8,946 bases of DNA from Legionellales bacterium UBA5158 (GTDB lineage Bacteria; Pseudomonadota; Gammaproteobacteria; DSM-16500), in contig DHXK01000283.1 of NCBI GenBank assembly GCA_002413665.1, forward strand, positions 1 to 8,946. Reading direction: 5' to 3'. The position numbers were made by a program, and so were the translations under genes. Under the pieces are notes generated by a model. It had not been told where the DNA came from. It saw nothing but the letters and a program-made list of their open reading frames with translations, and did not search any database. The stretch's first letter is position 1, and the number at the start of each line of letters is the position of its first letter. Below are positions 1-7,719 of this stretch, in pieces.

Positions 1-3000
1 AGCTTTAGTTTTACCAACGCCAGGAGGACCTTTCAAAAATATAATAGGCGTATCTTTGGCAGCTAATAAGGCTTGTAATTGTTCTCTTTGTTTTATAAAT
101 ATATTTTTAGATTTTAAAACATCTGAATGTGTTTTTTTAAGTACATCAGCTGCCTGCTCAAAAAGTACTTTTATCACCTGAGCGTTTAAAGCTGGAAAAG
201 TTGAATTCACCTCCAAACAACTCTGTAAATTCTCACCTAAGATACTGTGTAGATATTTTCCGTGGAAACAATTTAAAATTTTCCAAGCATGTTGGCTTTT
301 ATTTAATGGTGTTTGTAAATCAAATCTCGCAAATGCTTTTCTTAATTTCCTGATATTTACTGTGTTACCATCTTCTTGTTTAAAATAATATTTTGCTATT
401 GTATTTAAATAGGCATAATCTTCACTTTCTTTTGGATAATCATAAAGAAACAATCCTTTGACTGGATTATGGGAATGAAGTATAGGATTTAATTCTAGTT
501 TTTCAACCATGCGATTTAGCAAATGAAATGATATCTTTACTTGCGCAGGTCTATCTTTTCCCTTATGAGGAAGCATTTTTGCGGCATCAAAAAAAACCTG
601 AAGTTTTTCGAGTGAAACGTTTGCATTAGGTTTATTTTTTAAAATACTGGCAGCATACTCTGCAAAAGTATAATTTTCTGCATTAAAGAGTGACAAACCC
701 AAAGTATTTTTTGTCGTTGATGGCAGCACTAAAATCAATGCAGGTACATCTTTGCGTACGGGCTCAAAACGGATACCATTAATATTCAAATGCGGATGTT
801 TTGACAGCAAGGGTAATAATTGCTGATAAAGAGTAGCAGATAAATCTCCATTCAAAATAACAGTTCGACCAGCCGATATTGCGCTTAACAAATCTTTTTC
901 AATAAATGTAAATCCATTAATAGGATCTGACTGTATTTCAGCAATTAGTTCAGAAAAACTTGTTTGCTCACTTACATCTATAATAAGTGGATTTTCTCCC
1001 TTCTGTTGCAAATGATTTGATAATCTCTCGCAAGTGTAATCGGTATCATTACTCACTATATGTGGGCTGGAATATTCTTTTTCTTCGACCTGAGGTGTAC
1101 TATTTTTATTTTCAAAAATATTTCCCATGTTAACACCTGGGGCCAAGAGAAATTCAAAATTTTTGTTAGGAAATTGTTTAATTTTATCTGACAATTGTTG
1201 CCAAGCAGATAAAGATATATTACTAGTAACATAAAAAATATTTTCAATTTCATTATAGCTTTTTAAAAAACCACCCTCTTTCGTCTCTGCATTGCTCTTG
1301 TCATCAATCACCAACAAATCAAAACATTCATAAAAATTATGCATGCCTATATAAATTGGGCTAGGCTTCAAGAACACATTAGTATGAGACTCATATAAAA
1401 TATGTATATTTGATAATAACGTATTTGTCTTTTTCACAATCTTTTCATATACAATGACTTCAGGAGGGATATTTAAGAACTCGCCATTATAAAGAATACG
1501 TCTTTCGACTCTCAGTCTATGTAATAAAAGATCATAATCTTTATCACCCTTAGGTGGATTTTCAATAATGATAGAACGTGAGCTCTTAATGGCTTCATGC
1601 AAAATTCCTGGTTGTAGGAATTTCGATTTTCCTTTATACGTTATTTTTCCATACAACATTTCGCGCCAATTTGGACTGTGATACAAATCTACAACTAATG
1701 GAATATTGTTTGGAGAACTTACTTGAGCCAAAAGAAATGATTGATATTCAAGCTCAAAAGACTGAGTGCGTGTCAGAAAAGCTGCGCATGTTTTTTGATC
1801 TTTGCTGAGGCCCACTATCTGCAATTTTTTACTGACAGGATCACCAAATAGTCTAGGGACGGCATCTAATATACTTTTATAATTCACAACTTGAGTTGCT
1901 GAAAAATTCTCCCAATTTACAACAAGCAAACCTCCATTTTTAATAAGTTCATGCAGCAATCCATTTTGTCTTTGTTTAAACACATTATCTATTAATTGCC
2001 AAGGAGAGAAATATAATGAAAAATCATTTGGATTATCAATGTATAAATACTTATTTTCAATATCGTAGTTTTTTAGTTTTAAATATTTAATAATTTGTTC
2101 ATTAATCTCAAATGGAGATTGATTATCTCTTAATTTAATTAAGGGGTGAACATCGTTTATGGCTAATAATTTTTCTATGTTAAGAGACAGGACTGCTGTT
2201 TTCGAATTAAATTGAGCCTTATAATGATTAAACATCTGTGAATCAGTAGCATCTATATTTACAACTTGAGGAGCTTGTTGTAATGCATGAACCTTAACAT
2301 TGAAGATAGGAATATTAGGATTGTCTAATGCATTTTGTCTCACAGAGCTGTGAGTCAAATCAACTCTACGTGATCCGCCTAAATCCACTTTATGCCAATG
2401 TAAATTGGCATCAGGAATTTCACAAAATACATGCTGTTCATTATGACTAATTCGAACAGGAACATCGCATAGTCGAGATAACACCATGAACGCTTCAGAA
2501 TTATGTCGGCATTCACCTTTTCGTTCGCGTATAGAAGCACATATTTTTTCTATATCTGTCTGTGGATTAGATTTTAAAGGTTCCACATCAAACCTACAAT
2601 AAGCTATCAGTCGTTTAATTTTTTCTTCTCGTGATAAGCTAATATCAAAGATAAACATTAAATCATTTATAGGAACTATTTTATCTACGACTGAACCGAT
2701 TATTTGTTTAATCATTTCATCTTTTAATTCTTTTGGTAACAAATCCACATCTATCTTGCTTGAAACTGAGTTTATATCTTGTTTTTCATAATCTATATTC
2801 TGTTTTAATTTATATGCCATATTTACATTTTGTGATTGCACTCCTTTTAATATTACAAAATGTTGTTGTTTCAACTCATCCCAATAAACATCAACTGCGG
2901 CACTTGGATCTGAATAAAATTCAATATCTTCATTTTCAACAGTATGCAAAATAGGTAATGCATAAATTTCTCCAGGCAATAAAAGCCCCTCTAAATGTCC

Positions 3001-6000
3001 TAGAATTAAATTCGGATCATTCTCAATTTGATTCTTTAAATTCGCTAAAAGATTTAAATCTAAAGGGTGCTGTTGATCGATATTTATTTTTTTTAATTGA
3101 GTAGCTTCAGCTGAAACAATAATATTACCAGAAGCATTAATGCTAATTTGATCCCATATTTCAATTCGATAATCATTGGCCACTTCACCTCTTTGCGTAT
3201 ATAAAACTGATTTAAAACCACCCTGTGCTTGGTAAACTTGATCCTGCTGAATATTGCTATCAACTCGTTTGGCTTTTCGATAAGATAAGCACGCTACTGG
3301 ACTTGATTTATTTTGGCTATTTAGCAATGCTTGCGGATGCATTAATGGTTGTTGTTGAAGAGGGTTTGCTGAAAAGTTAATAAATCGTGCATGGCACTTA
3401 GAAAGATGGTGAAATGTATTAAATTCTTGTTGAATTTTATCAACATTCGGTGCGCTGATTTCTACTGACCGTAACTTCGCGCATAAACCAATATTATAGA
3501 CAAGACAATTACTGACAGGTGATACCAAACTTAATTTTCTTAAGTTAGGACTATATCTTAGGTTAACGATGACCTGCTCGGCAGAAATAGATAATTCACG
3601 TAAATTATTACAATGACTTAACTGCATAGCAATAGGATATTTTATTTCAACATTGATAAAAAATGTTTTCAGCTTTTCTAAATTCTCAACATAAACTGGG
3701 AGCGCGTTGCCTTTAATGATATAGACATCTAAATATTCAAGCTCCTTACAATTATTAAAGTCTAATCTATGAAAATGTTCAACAGCGCTTAATCTTATTA
3801 TTTTAATCTTATTATCCGAAAAATAAAGTTGGGTGGTATCACAATTTACAATTGTTAAAGTTTCTAAATTTGGAAATTTTGTTAAATCAAGTGCTGCTAG
3901 CCCAATACAATCAGCAATCATTAAACTCTTCATAGCATACAAGGGTTCTAATATATTTAGACTATTTAAGTCACAATAACTTAAATCCAGCTCTTCTAAT
4001 TTTTGATGTCTTTCCAATATAAGAACATATAACTGATCGCAATAGTCCTCCTGCAAACATGACCTTATTTGTAATCGGCGTAGGTTAGAATTGACCGGCA
4101 GTGTTAACAGATTACTCAAGCAATTAATATCCAGCTCTAATTCAAGTAAACTTTTTAGCGGTGAAATGTCAAATGCTTTAATTAATATCAATGAAGAGCC
4201 TTCTTTCCATGTTTTTTCAGAAATGAATGATTCATCGATAATGCAACAACTTTCTAATTTAGGCATTTCTCTAATAGCTAAATCAGGTATATTACAGCCA
4301 ATTAGTTTTATGTTTTTTACTGTATTTAATGGCATATCAAAATGGCTTAACTTAAGCCCTTTTAATTTTAATTCTGATAAATGCGTACAGGTAGCTAAAT
4401 CTAATTCACGCATTTTTTCATTATGAGATATTTTTATGCGTTTCAGAGCAGACGGGCTTGGAAATATAATTTTTTGTAAATCGCCTTCTTTAATGATTAT
4501 TTCTTCTAATAAATGACACTCAGATAAATCGATTTCATTTAAATACATAGCTCCAAATAAATTTATTGTTTTTATTATGCTATTTTTTGGCAAAATCAAT
4601 TGTGATACGAAGCTACTATATATATTCAACTCTTCTAAATGAATACAGCTATTAAGATCTAATATTCTATGTGGTTCTTGTGCACATTCTTGAATTGTAA
4701 TTTTTTTAATATTATTATTTTTAGGCCAAATAATAATATTGGGATCCACGTTAGCATAATCTAGCATTTCTAATTTTGAGCAATCACTAAAATCAATTTT
4801 TTTTAATCCTATGACATTTGATATTTCTACCCGCCGTAAAGACGACTCAGAAGGGAATATAATATCAGACAGTGTACTTGCAGATATATAAAATTTTTCC
4901 ATGTTTCTGCACGCAGATAAGTCCATTTTTTCTGTTGTTATTTTGGATAATTTTAAATTAGATATTTGAGCTTTAGGCGTTTTAATGACTGAAACAGTCG
5001 ATCCATAGATTTCAATGTCATCAATGCTTAGATGTTCAGATAAATCAATTTCTTGGTTATGAATATGGTTAAGAAATAACTCTTTTATGTCATGAAATTG
5101 GTTAAGAAATTTTGACAAGTTTTTAACAGTACAAGATTTAATTGTGATAGTTTTTAATTTTTCATCTTGAGGACACGATATTTGGAGAAAATCTAAATTA
5201 CAGAATGAAAATTCTATAGATTTAATATTTGCTAATGATTTTACTTTCTTGAAATCTAAATAATGCATTTTATCTGAAAAAATTTGTTCTGCATTCTCCA
5301 TAAAATCTATTATAAGAAAATTTTTCATATGATTAAGAGCAGTATCAAATTCTAATTGTTCAGGATAATGATTAAAATGTATCCCTACTTGCTTTTTATC
5401 CCATTCTCTATCATTTACTTTTAATTTCAACTGAGGATTTTTAAACTTTTGAAATTCTTCTGCATAATCAGTAAGGACACCTATAATATTTACTGTTTTC
5501 AGATTGGGAAAAAGAGTTAATATTTTCGATCGTTCCAAATGAGTAGGAGCATACATTTTTAGTGCGAATACTTTACTGAAGTCAACCATAGCACTGAACT
5601 TTAGTACGTCTTCCTGATTCAGTAAATCTATTGTTCTTAAATCTAATTCTAGTTCCTCTATTGAGAATGCCTTGTAATATGTTTCGTAATCTAAAATGAT
5701 ATATTCATCAGAACTGATATTTTGTCTACTTAAAATTTCTTCAACGGCAATACGCGTATTAGGTACGATATGATTTTTTAATTTATAGAGTTCATCGGTA
5801 TCAGTCAGTGAATTTAAATCCTTTATTAAAACTTTATCTCCCGACCAAAGATAAACATCGAAATAGTTAATAAGAGCCCTTAGTACTTCTAAATCATCTT
5901 CAGTCACTTCGATAATAAGAAATGAAATAATGATTTTTCTTTTTGTATTAGATGAAATAGGAATGGTACGTTGCCAACAATCCTTTCTGCCTTCTAACTG

Positions 6001-6114
6001 CATCCATGAATCAAAATAGCCAGGTCCTGAAGATTGATATTCATTTTGACTAGTGACCTCATCTTCTGATGATATTCCGAGTTTAATTTCAAGATCTTTT
6101 TTAAGAATAATCAT
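1..6114 (-). CDS. Giant LRR / transglutaminase-like / AAA+ multidomain protein, partial (C-terminus beyond the left edge)
   Basis: The frame is open for 2038 codons from the ATG at 6114 to base 1, checked triplet by triplet with no TAA, TAG or TGA. The start is well bounded: an in-frame stop lies at 6118-6120, two codons upstream, and a weak GAG Shine-Dalgarno core sits at 6125-6127. Order seen: an N-terminal ~190-residue region of no recognised family; leucine-rich repeats (~190-900) with strand motifs such as LEELDLSYC; a Q/P-rich linker (918-936); an unassigned region (~940-1160); a transglutaminase-like core (~1165-1255) with C1202, H1228 and D1244; three diverged AAA+-like segments (~1355-1800); and Walker A GPPGVGKT (2029-2036) at the edge. 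There is no signal peptide or membrane segment at the N-terminus, so the protein is probably cytosolic or secreted without a Sec signal. Function is unknown. A host-directed effector or a large NTP-driven remodelling protein are both inferences. Base composition is far more A+T-rich than the element to the right. The ORF is certain; the role is not. Confidence 0.93.
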   Translation of the reverse strand, partial: MIILKKDLEIKLGISSEDEVTSQNEYQSSGPGYFDSWMQLEGRKDCWQRTIPISSNTKRKIIISFLIIEVTEDDLEVLRALINYFDVYLWSGDKVLIKDLNSLTDTDELYKLKNHIVPNTRIAVEEILSRQNISSDEYIILDYETYYKAFSIEELELDLRTIDLLNQEDVLKFSAMVDFSKVFALKMYAPTHLERSKILTLFPNLKTVNIIGVLTDYAEEFQKFKNPQLKLKVNDREWDKKQVGIHFNHYPEQLEFDTALNHMKNFLIIDFMENAEQIFSDKMHYLDFKKVKSLANIKSIEFSFCNLDFLQISCPQDEKLKTITIKSCTVKNLSKFLNQFHDIKELFLNHIHNQEIDLSEHLSIDDIEIYGSTVSVIKTPKAQISNLKLSKITTEKMDLSACRNMEKFYISASTLSDIIFPSESSLRRVEISNVIGLKKIDFSDCSKLEMLDYANVDPNIIIWPKNNNIKKITIQECAQEPHRILDLNSCIHLEELNIYSSFVSQLILPKNSIIKTINLFGAMYLNEIDLSECHLLEEIIIKEGDLQKIIFPSPSALKRIKISHNEKMRELDLATCTHLSELKLKGLKLSHFDMPLNTVKNIKLIGCNIPDLAIREMPKLESCCIIDESFISEKTWKEGSSLILIKAFDISPLKSLLELELDINCLSNLLTLPVNSNLRRLQIRSCLQEDYCDQLYVLILERHQKLEELDLSYCDLNSLNILEPLYAMKSLMIADCIGLAALDLTKFPNLETLTIVNCDTTQLYFSDNKIKIIRLSAVEHFHRLDFNNCKELEYLDVYIIKGNALPVYVENLEKLKTFFINVEIKYPIAMQLSHCNNLRELSISAEQVIVNLRYSPNLRKLSLVSPVSNCLVYNIGLCAKLRSVEISAPNVDKIQQEFNTFHHLSKCHARFINFSANPLQQQPLMHPQALLNSQNKSSPVACLSYRKAKRVDSNIQQDQVYQAQGGFKSVLYTQRGEVANDYRIEIWDQISINASGNIIVSAEATQLKKINIDQQHPLDLNLLANLKNQIENDPNLILGHLEGLLLPGEIYALPILHTVENEDIEFYSDPSAAVDVYWDELKQQHFVILKGVQSQNVNMAYKLKQNIDYEKQDINSVSSKIDVDLLPKELKDEMIKQIIGSVVDKIVPINDLMFIFDISLSREEKIKRLIAYCRFDVEPLKSNPQTDIEKICASIRERKGECRHNSEAFMVLSRLCDVPVRISHNEQHVFCEIPDANLHWHKVDLGGSRRVDLTHSSVRQNALDNPNIPIFNVKVHALQQAPQVVNIDATDSQMFNHYKAQFNSKTAVLSLNIEKLLAINDVHPLIKLRDNQSPFEINEQIIKYLKLKNYDIENKYLYIDNPNDFSLYFSPWQLIDNVFKQRQNGLLHELIKNGGLLVVNWENFSATQVVNYKSILDAVPRLFGDPVSKKLQIVGLSKDQKTCAAFLTRTQSFELEYQSFLLAQVSSPNNIPLVVDLYHSPNWREMLYGKITYKGKSKFLQPGILHEAIKSSRSIIIENPPKGDKDYDLLLHRLRVERRILYNGEFLNIPPEVIVYEKIVKKTNTLLSNIHILYESHTNVFLKPSPIYIGMHNFYECFDLLVIDDKSNAETKEGGFLKSYNEIENIFYVTSNISLSAWQQLSDKIKQFPNKNFEFLLAPGVNMGNIFENKNSTPQVEEKEYSSPHIVSNDTDYTCERLSNHLQQKGENPLIIDVSEQTSFSELIAEIQSDPINGFTFIEKDLLSAISAGRTVILNGDLSATLYQQLLPLLSKHPHLNINGIRFEPVRKDVPALILVLPSTTKNTLGLSLFNAENYTFAEYAASILKNKPNANVSLEKLQVFFDAAKMLPHKGKDRPAQVKISFHLLNRMVEKLELNPILHSHNPVKGLFLYDYPKESEDYAYLNTIAKYYFKQEDGNTVNIRKLRKAFARFDLQTPLNKSQHAWKILNCFHGKYLHSILGENLQSCLEVNSTFPALNAQVIKVLFEQAADVLKKTHSDVLKSKNIFIKQREQLQALLAAKDTPIIFLKGPPGVGKTKA
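7..30 (-). other. Walker A (P-loop) of the distal ATPase module
   Basis: Residues 2029-2036 read GPPGVGKT, preceded by the hydrophobic strand PIIFL and a helix rich in Q, L and A (QREQLQALLAAK). This is a canonical AAA+/P-loop nucleotide-binding motif with the strand-loop-Lys-Thr order intact. The window ends two codons later, so Walker B, the arginine finger and the domain class cannot be seen. Confidence 0.9.
715..2052 (-). other. Three diverged AAA+-like modules lacking Walker A
   Basis: Three segments (residues ~1355-1440, 1472-1570, 1709-1800) share one plan: a hydrophobic strand ending in Asp (D1360, D1476, D1713); a helix of type LHELIKNG, LHEAIKSS or LSAISAG; a second hydrophobic strand where Walker B is expected (LLVVNWEN, SIIIENPP, TVILNGDL); then a leucine-rich helix and a short hairpin. 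The Asp-to-Asn distance is 40, 43 and 42 residues. The plan matches the post-Walker-A half of dynein/midasin-type AAA domains (AAA_5 style), but the Walker B acidic pair is replaced and no Walker A precedes any of the three. Inferred to be structural, non-hydrolysing modules. A profile comparison was not possible. Confidence 0.5.
2350..2622 (-). other. Transglutaminase-like (papain-fold) domain of the giant protein
   Basis: Residues ~1165-1255 carry the order of motifs of the transglutaminase core family. GEC(1202)RHNSEAF starts the catalytic helix, VLSRLCDVPVRI continues it, then QH(1228)VFCEI, then HKVD(1244)LGGS. Spacing Cys +26 His +16 Asp is compact but compatible with bacterial members. 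An upstream helical segment (REEKIKRLIAYCRF) matches the usual lead-in. Family members act as transglutaminases, cysteine proteases or deamidases, so the triad says the domain could be active but not which reaction it performs. Confidence 0.78.
4276..5049 (-). repeat. Tandem ~43-residue LRR units inside the giant protein
   Basis: Within residues ~356-613 a motif of the form (I/L)DLSxCxxLEELxI recurs, starting at residues 356, 397, 440, 485, 528 and 571 (spacings 41, 43, 45, 43, 43). Each unit then runs through LxxIIxPxxSxLKxIxI before the next DL motif, so it looks like two ~22-residue leucine-rich repeats of alternating type. A looser second block has the same motif at 709, 742, 784 and 830. 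The coding DNA is diverged between units, so this is an old protein repeat and not a recent DNA duplication. The alternating pattern resembles bacterial LRR classes with nested 21-22-residue periodicity; the exact class is not assigned. Confidence 0.8.
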
Positions 6115-6550
6115 AAGCTAAAGTCTCATCGTTACTATACAAAAATATCTATGACGATTAACAATCTCAGGAAATCTTGAGCTTGATATTTCATTTCCGT
6201 TCGCAAGGCTTTTTGGTGTGAATTGCTAGAAAAGCATCAAATTTGAAATTATTAGCTCTAAGGCCATCAAGGCTTTTTATTATACAGTTGATTACTTTTT
6301 TGTCAATAAAGATGCTGATGATGCTGGTGATTTCTTGCGCTGTTGAGACAGCTATTTAACTTTTAAATTCTCATTAAATTAGGTTATTATTATTTATTTC
6401 AATAGGTTACAAATGACGTAATATGTTAATTGTCATTAATTACCATGCGATAAATCCACTTAGAAGAAAAGATTTGTTTTTATAACTTAACTTGAGATTT
6501 GTAACAATTTGAAAAAAAGTTCGTCCATTCGATTTTAAATCAGTAATCCC
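6115..6550. other. Intergenic stretch with no gene seen
   Basis: No open frame with a credible start longer than about 20 codons was recognised. The stretch holds an 11-base direct repeat (CAAGGCTTTTT at 6204-6214 and 6268-6278), a short GATGCT/GATGATGCT microrepeat near 6310-6332, and an AATGAC...GTCATT dyad around 6412-6436. A 9-mer GTTACAAAT occurs at 6406-6414 and its inverse ATTTGTAAC at 6497-6505. It separates the divergent giant gene and tRNA gene. No strong terminator was found. Confidence 0.6.
6134..6164 (-). promoter_or_regulatory. Candidate promoter of the giant gene
   Basis: On the minus strand TATAGT (6139-6134, five of six matches to the -10 consensus) follows TTGTTA (6164-6159, four of six to -35) with a long 19-base spacer. 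A start ~7 bases downstream would give a leader of only ~14 bases before the ATG, holding the weak GAG ribosome-binding core. The A+T-rich context makes chance matches common, so this is only a candidate. Confidence 0.3.
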
Positions 6551-6579
6551 TTGAAAAAACAGCCGCAGACACGCATAAT
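6551..6579 (+). promoter_or_regulatory. tRNA-Arg promoter
   Basis: TTGAAA (6551-6556) and CATAAT (6574-6579) are separated by exactly 17 bases, close to the sigma-70 optimum. The -10 is followed by a GC-rich discriminator (CACGCCC), which in gammaproteobacteria typically marks stable-RNA promoters under stringent control. Transcription would start about 17 bases before the mature tRNA. Confidence 0.75.
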
Positions 6580-6602
6580 CACGCCCTTCTACCCATCCAT
6601 AC

Positions 6603-6679
6603 GCGCCCGTAGCTCAGCTGGATAGAGTATCTGGCTTCGAACCAGGTGGTCGGGGGTTCGAATCCCTCCGGGCGCACCA
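6603..6679 (+). tRNA. tRNA-Arg (anticodon UCG)
   Basis: A full cloverleaf folds: acceptor 6603-6609 pairs perfectly with 6669-6675; the D stem is GCTC/GAGT; the anticodon stem is TCTGG/CCAGG with loop CTTCGAA; the variable loop has 5 bases; the T stem is GGGGG/CCCTC with loop TTCGAAT. A discriminator A and an encoded CCA (6677-6679) follow. Anticodon TCG at 6637-6639 reads CGA (Arg). The gene is intact although an integrase gene ends 15 bases away on the other strand, so the integrated element has rebuilt the tRNA 3' end. Confidence 0.97.
6650..6679 (+). other. Probable integration site (att) at the tRNA 3' end
   Basis: Tyrosine recombinases encoded beside a tRNA normally recombine within the T-arm to CCA end of that gene and leave a direct repeat at the far junction. 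The integrase stop lies 15 bases from the CCA, so the crossover core is placed in the T-arm/acceptor 3' half. The partner repeat was not found in this window and is expected further right. The exact core limits are inferred. Confidence 0.6.
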
Positions 6680-6693
6680 GTAGAATCAACCAG

Positions 6694-7719
6694 TTACAGT
6701 GAAATCCCGCCGGCCGTGACAGATGAGTGTAGCCAATTTGTAACCTTCACTCGCTCCGCAGCACCTTTTAAGTGATCACTACTTAAGTGCGCATAACGCA
6801 GTACCATCTCCAAACTTGTCCAACCACCTAACTGTTGAAGCTCTTGCAAAGATGTTCCATTTTGCACGTGCCAACTTGCCCACGTGTGGCGAAGATCATG
6901 CCAACGAAAATTTGCTATCCCTGCCCTTTTCAAAGCATTACCCCAAGCCTTTGTATTACACTGAACAAAAGGTCTGCCTCTATAAGTAAAAACAGAACTT
7001 GGATGCTTTCCAACTTGCTCTAACAAAACTTCTATAGCAGATTCGTTTAAAGGCACCGGAATAGCTTTTTTCATTTTTGCCTGATCAGGATGTATCAAAG
7101 CATGCCTTTTTACTAAGTCCACATCACACCACTGCAGACCTGTAACATTCGTACGCCTCAATCCTGTGGCTAATGAAAATGTAGTTAAAGCCGCAAGATG
7201 AGAAGGAAGCTCCTGAATAAGACGACTCGCTTCTTCATAAGTTAACCATCTAATTCTCCTGGTATCTTCCTTTAACATACGAATGATGGGCGCTTTATCA
7301 ATCCACTCCCATTCACGCTCAGCTTTACGTAAAATCGCACGAATAATTTCTAGCATACGATTAACAGTTGCAGGCTTGACCTTTTCCTTAAGTTTTTTAT
7401 CCGCAAGTCCATCAACCATGTTTCGAGTAATTTCATGTAATAGACAATTTTTAAGGTACGGACTTGCCCACCTTAAATGTGACTTATCATCACTTAAACT
7501 ACTTTTGTGCTGCGATTCAGCTAGCCAACGTACAACTGCTTCCATCCATGTTCTTTCAGGTTTTTGTTCAAGATGATTTGCTTTCCACAAATCAGATTTA
7601 ATCTTGTCATGTAACCTTTGTGCAGCTAACTTATCTGTTGTTCCAGTGCTTTGTTGTAGTCGTCTTCCATGGTGGCTGATTTTAACCCACCATGTGTTAT
7701 TTCTTTTGTAAAGTGCCAT
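6694..7719 (-). CDS. Tyrosine-recombinase (phage-type) integrase
   Basis: Site-specific recombinase that would insert and excise the element at the tRNA-Arg gene. The 341 residues have the full integrase layout: a small N-terminal arm-type DNA-binding domain (~1-45, with TWWVKISHHGRRLQQSTGT), a helical core-binding domain (~55-145), and a catalytic domain (~155-325). Catalytic residues seen: R188 (ATGLRRTN), a probable K215 in the beta-hairpin before IPVPL, H274 and R277 (HDLRHTW), W300 in the His/Trp position (LGGW), and nucleophile Y309 (RYAHLS). All are present, so the enzyme should be active. The ATG at 7719 is set by a perfect AGGAGG at 7725-7730, five bases upstream and inside the overlapping xis-like gene, suggesting coupled translation. 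The gene points at the tRNA. Confidence 0.96.
   Translation of the reverse strand: MALYKRNNTWWVKISHHGRRLQQSTGTTDKLAAQRLHDKIKSDLWKANHLEQKPERTWMEAVVRWLAESQHKSSLSDDKSHLRWASPYLKNCLLHEITRNMVDGLADKKLKEKVKPATVNRMLEIIRAILRKAEREWEWIDKAPIIRMLKEDTRRIRWLTYEEASRLIQELPSHLAALTTFSLATGLRRTNVTGLQWCDVDLVKRHALIHPDQAKMKKAIPVPLNESAIEVLLEQVGKHPSSVFTYRGRPFVQCNTKAWGNALKRAGIANFRWHDLRHTWASWHVQNGTSLQELQQLGGWTSLEMVLRYAHLSSDHLKGAAERVKVTNWLHSSVTAGGISL

Noticed and set aside
4091..4426. Plus-strand open frame of 111 codons, and similar ones at 2733-2954 (plus) and 1056-1253 (minus)
   Set aside because: All lie antisense to or out of frame with the uninterrupted 2038-codon gene, have no ribosome-binding site of note and resemble no family.
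3415..5550. CRISPR-like or DNA tandem repeats suggested by the regular spacing in this region
   Set aside because: The periodicity is at the protein level (LRR units); the DNA of the units is diverged and has no identical repeats or spacers.
1..6114. Classification of the giant gene as an NLR/STAND antiphage receptor
   Set aside because: STAND proteins put the ATPase centrally and the repeat sensor C-terminally. Here the LRR is N-terminal and no NACHT or NB-ARC motif set is visible, so the label is not supported.
6258..6282. Short hairpin AAGGCC-ATCAA-GGCTTT followed by T residues as a terminator
   Set aside because: Only about four strong pairs with the T-run partly used in the stem, and no plus-strand gene upstream to terminate.
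6835..7576. Plus-strand frames at 6835-7023 and 7283-7576
   Set aside because: They are antisense shadows of the integrase, whose catalytic motifs are all intact.
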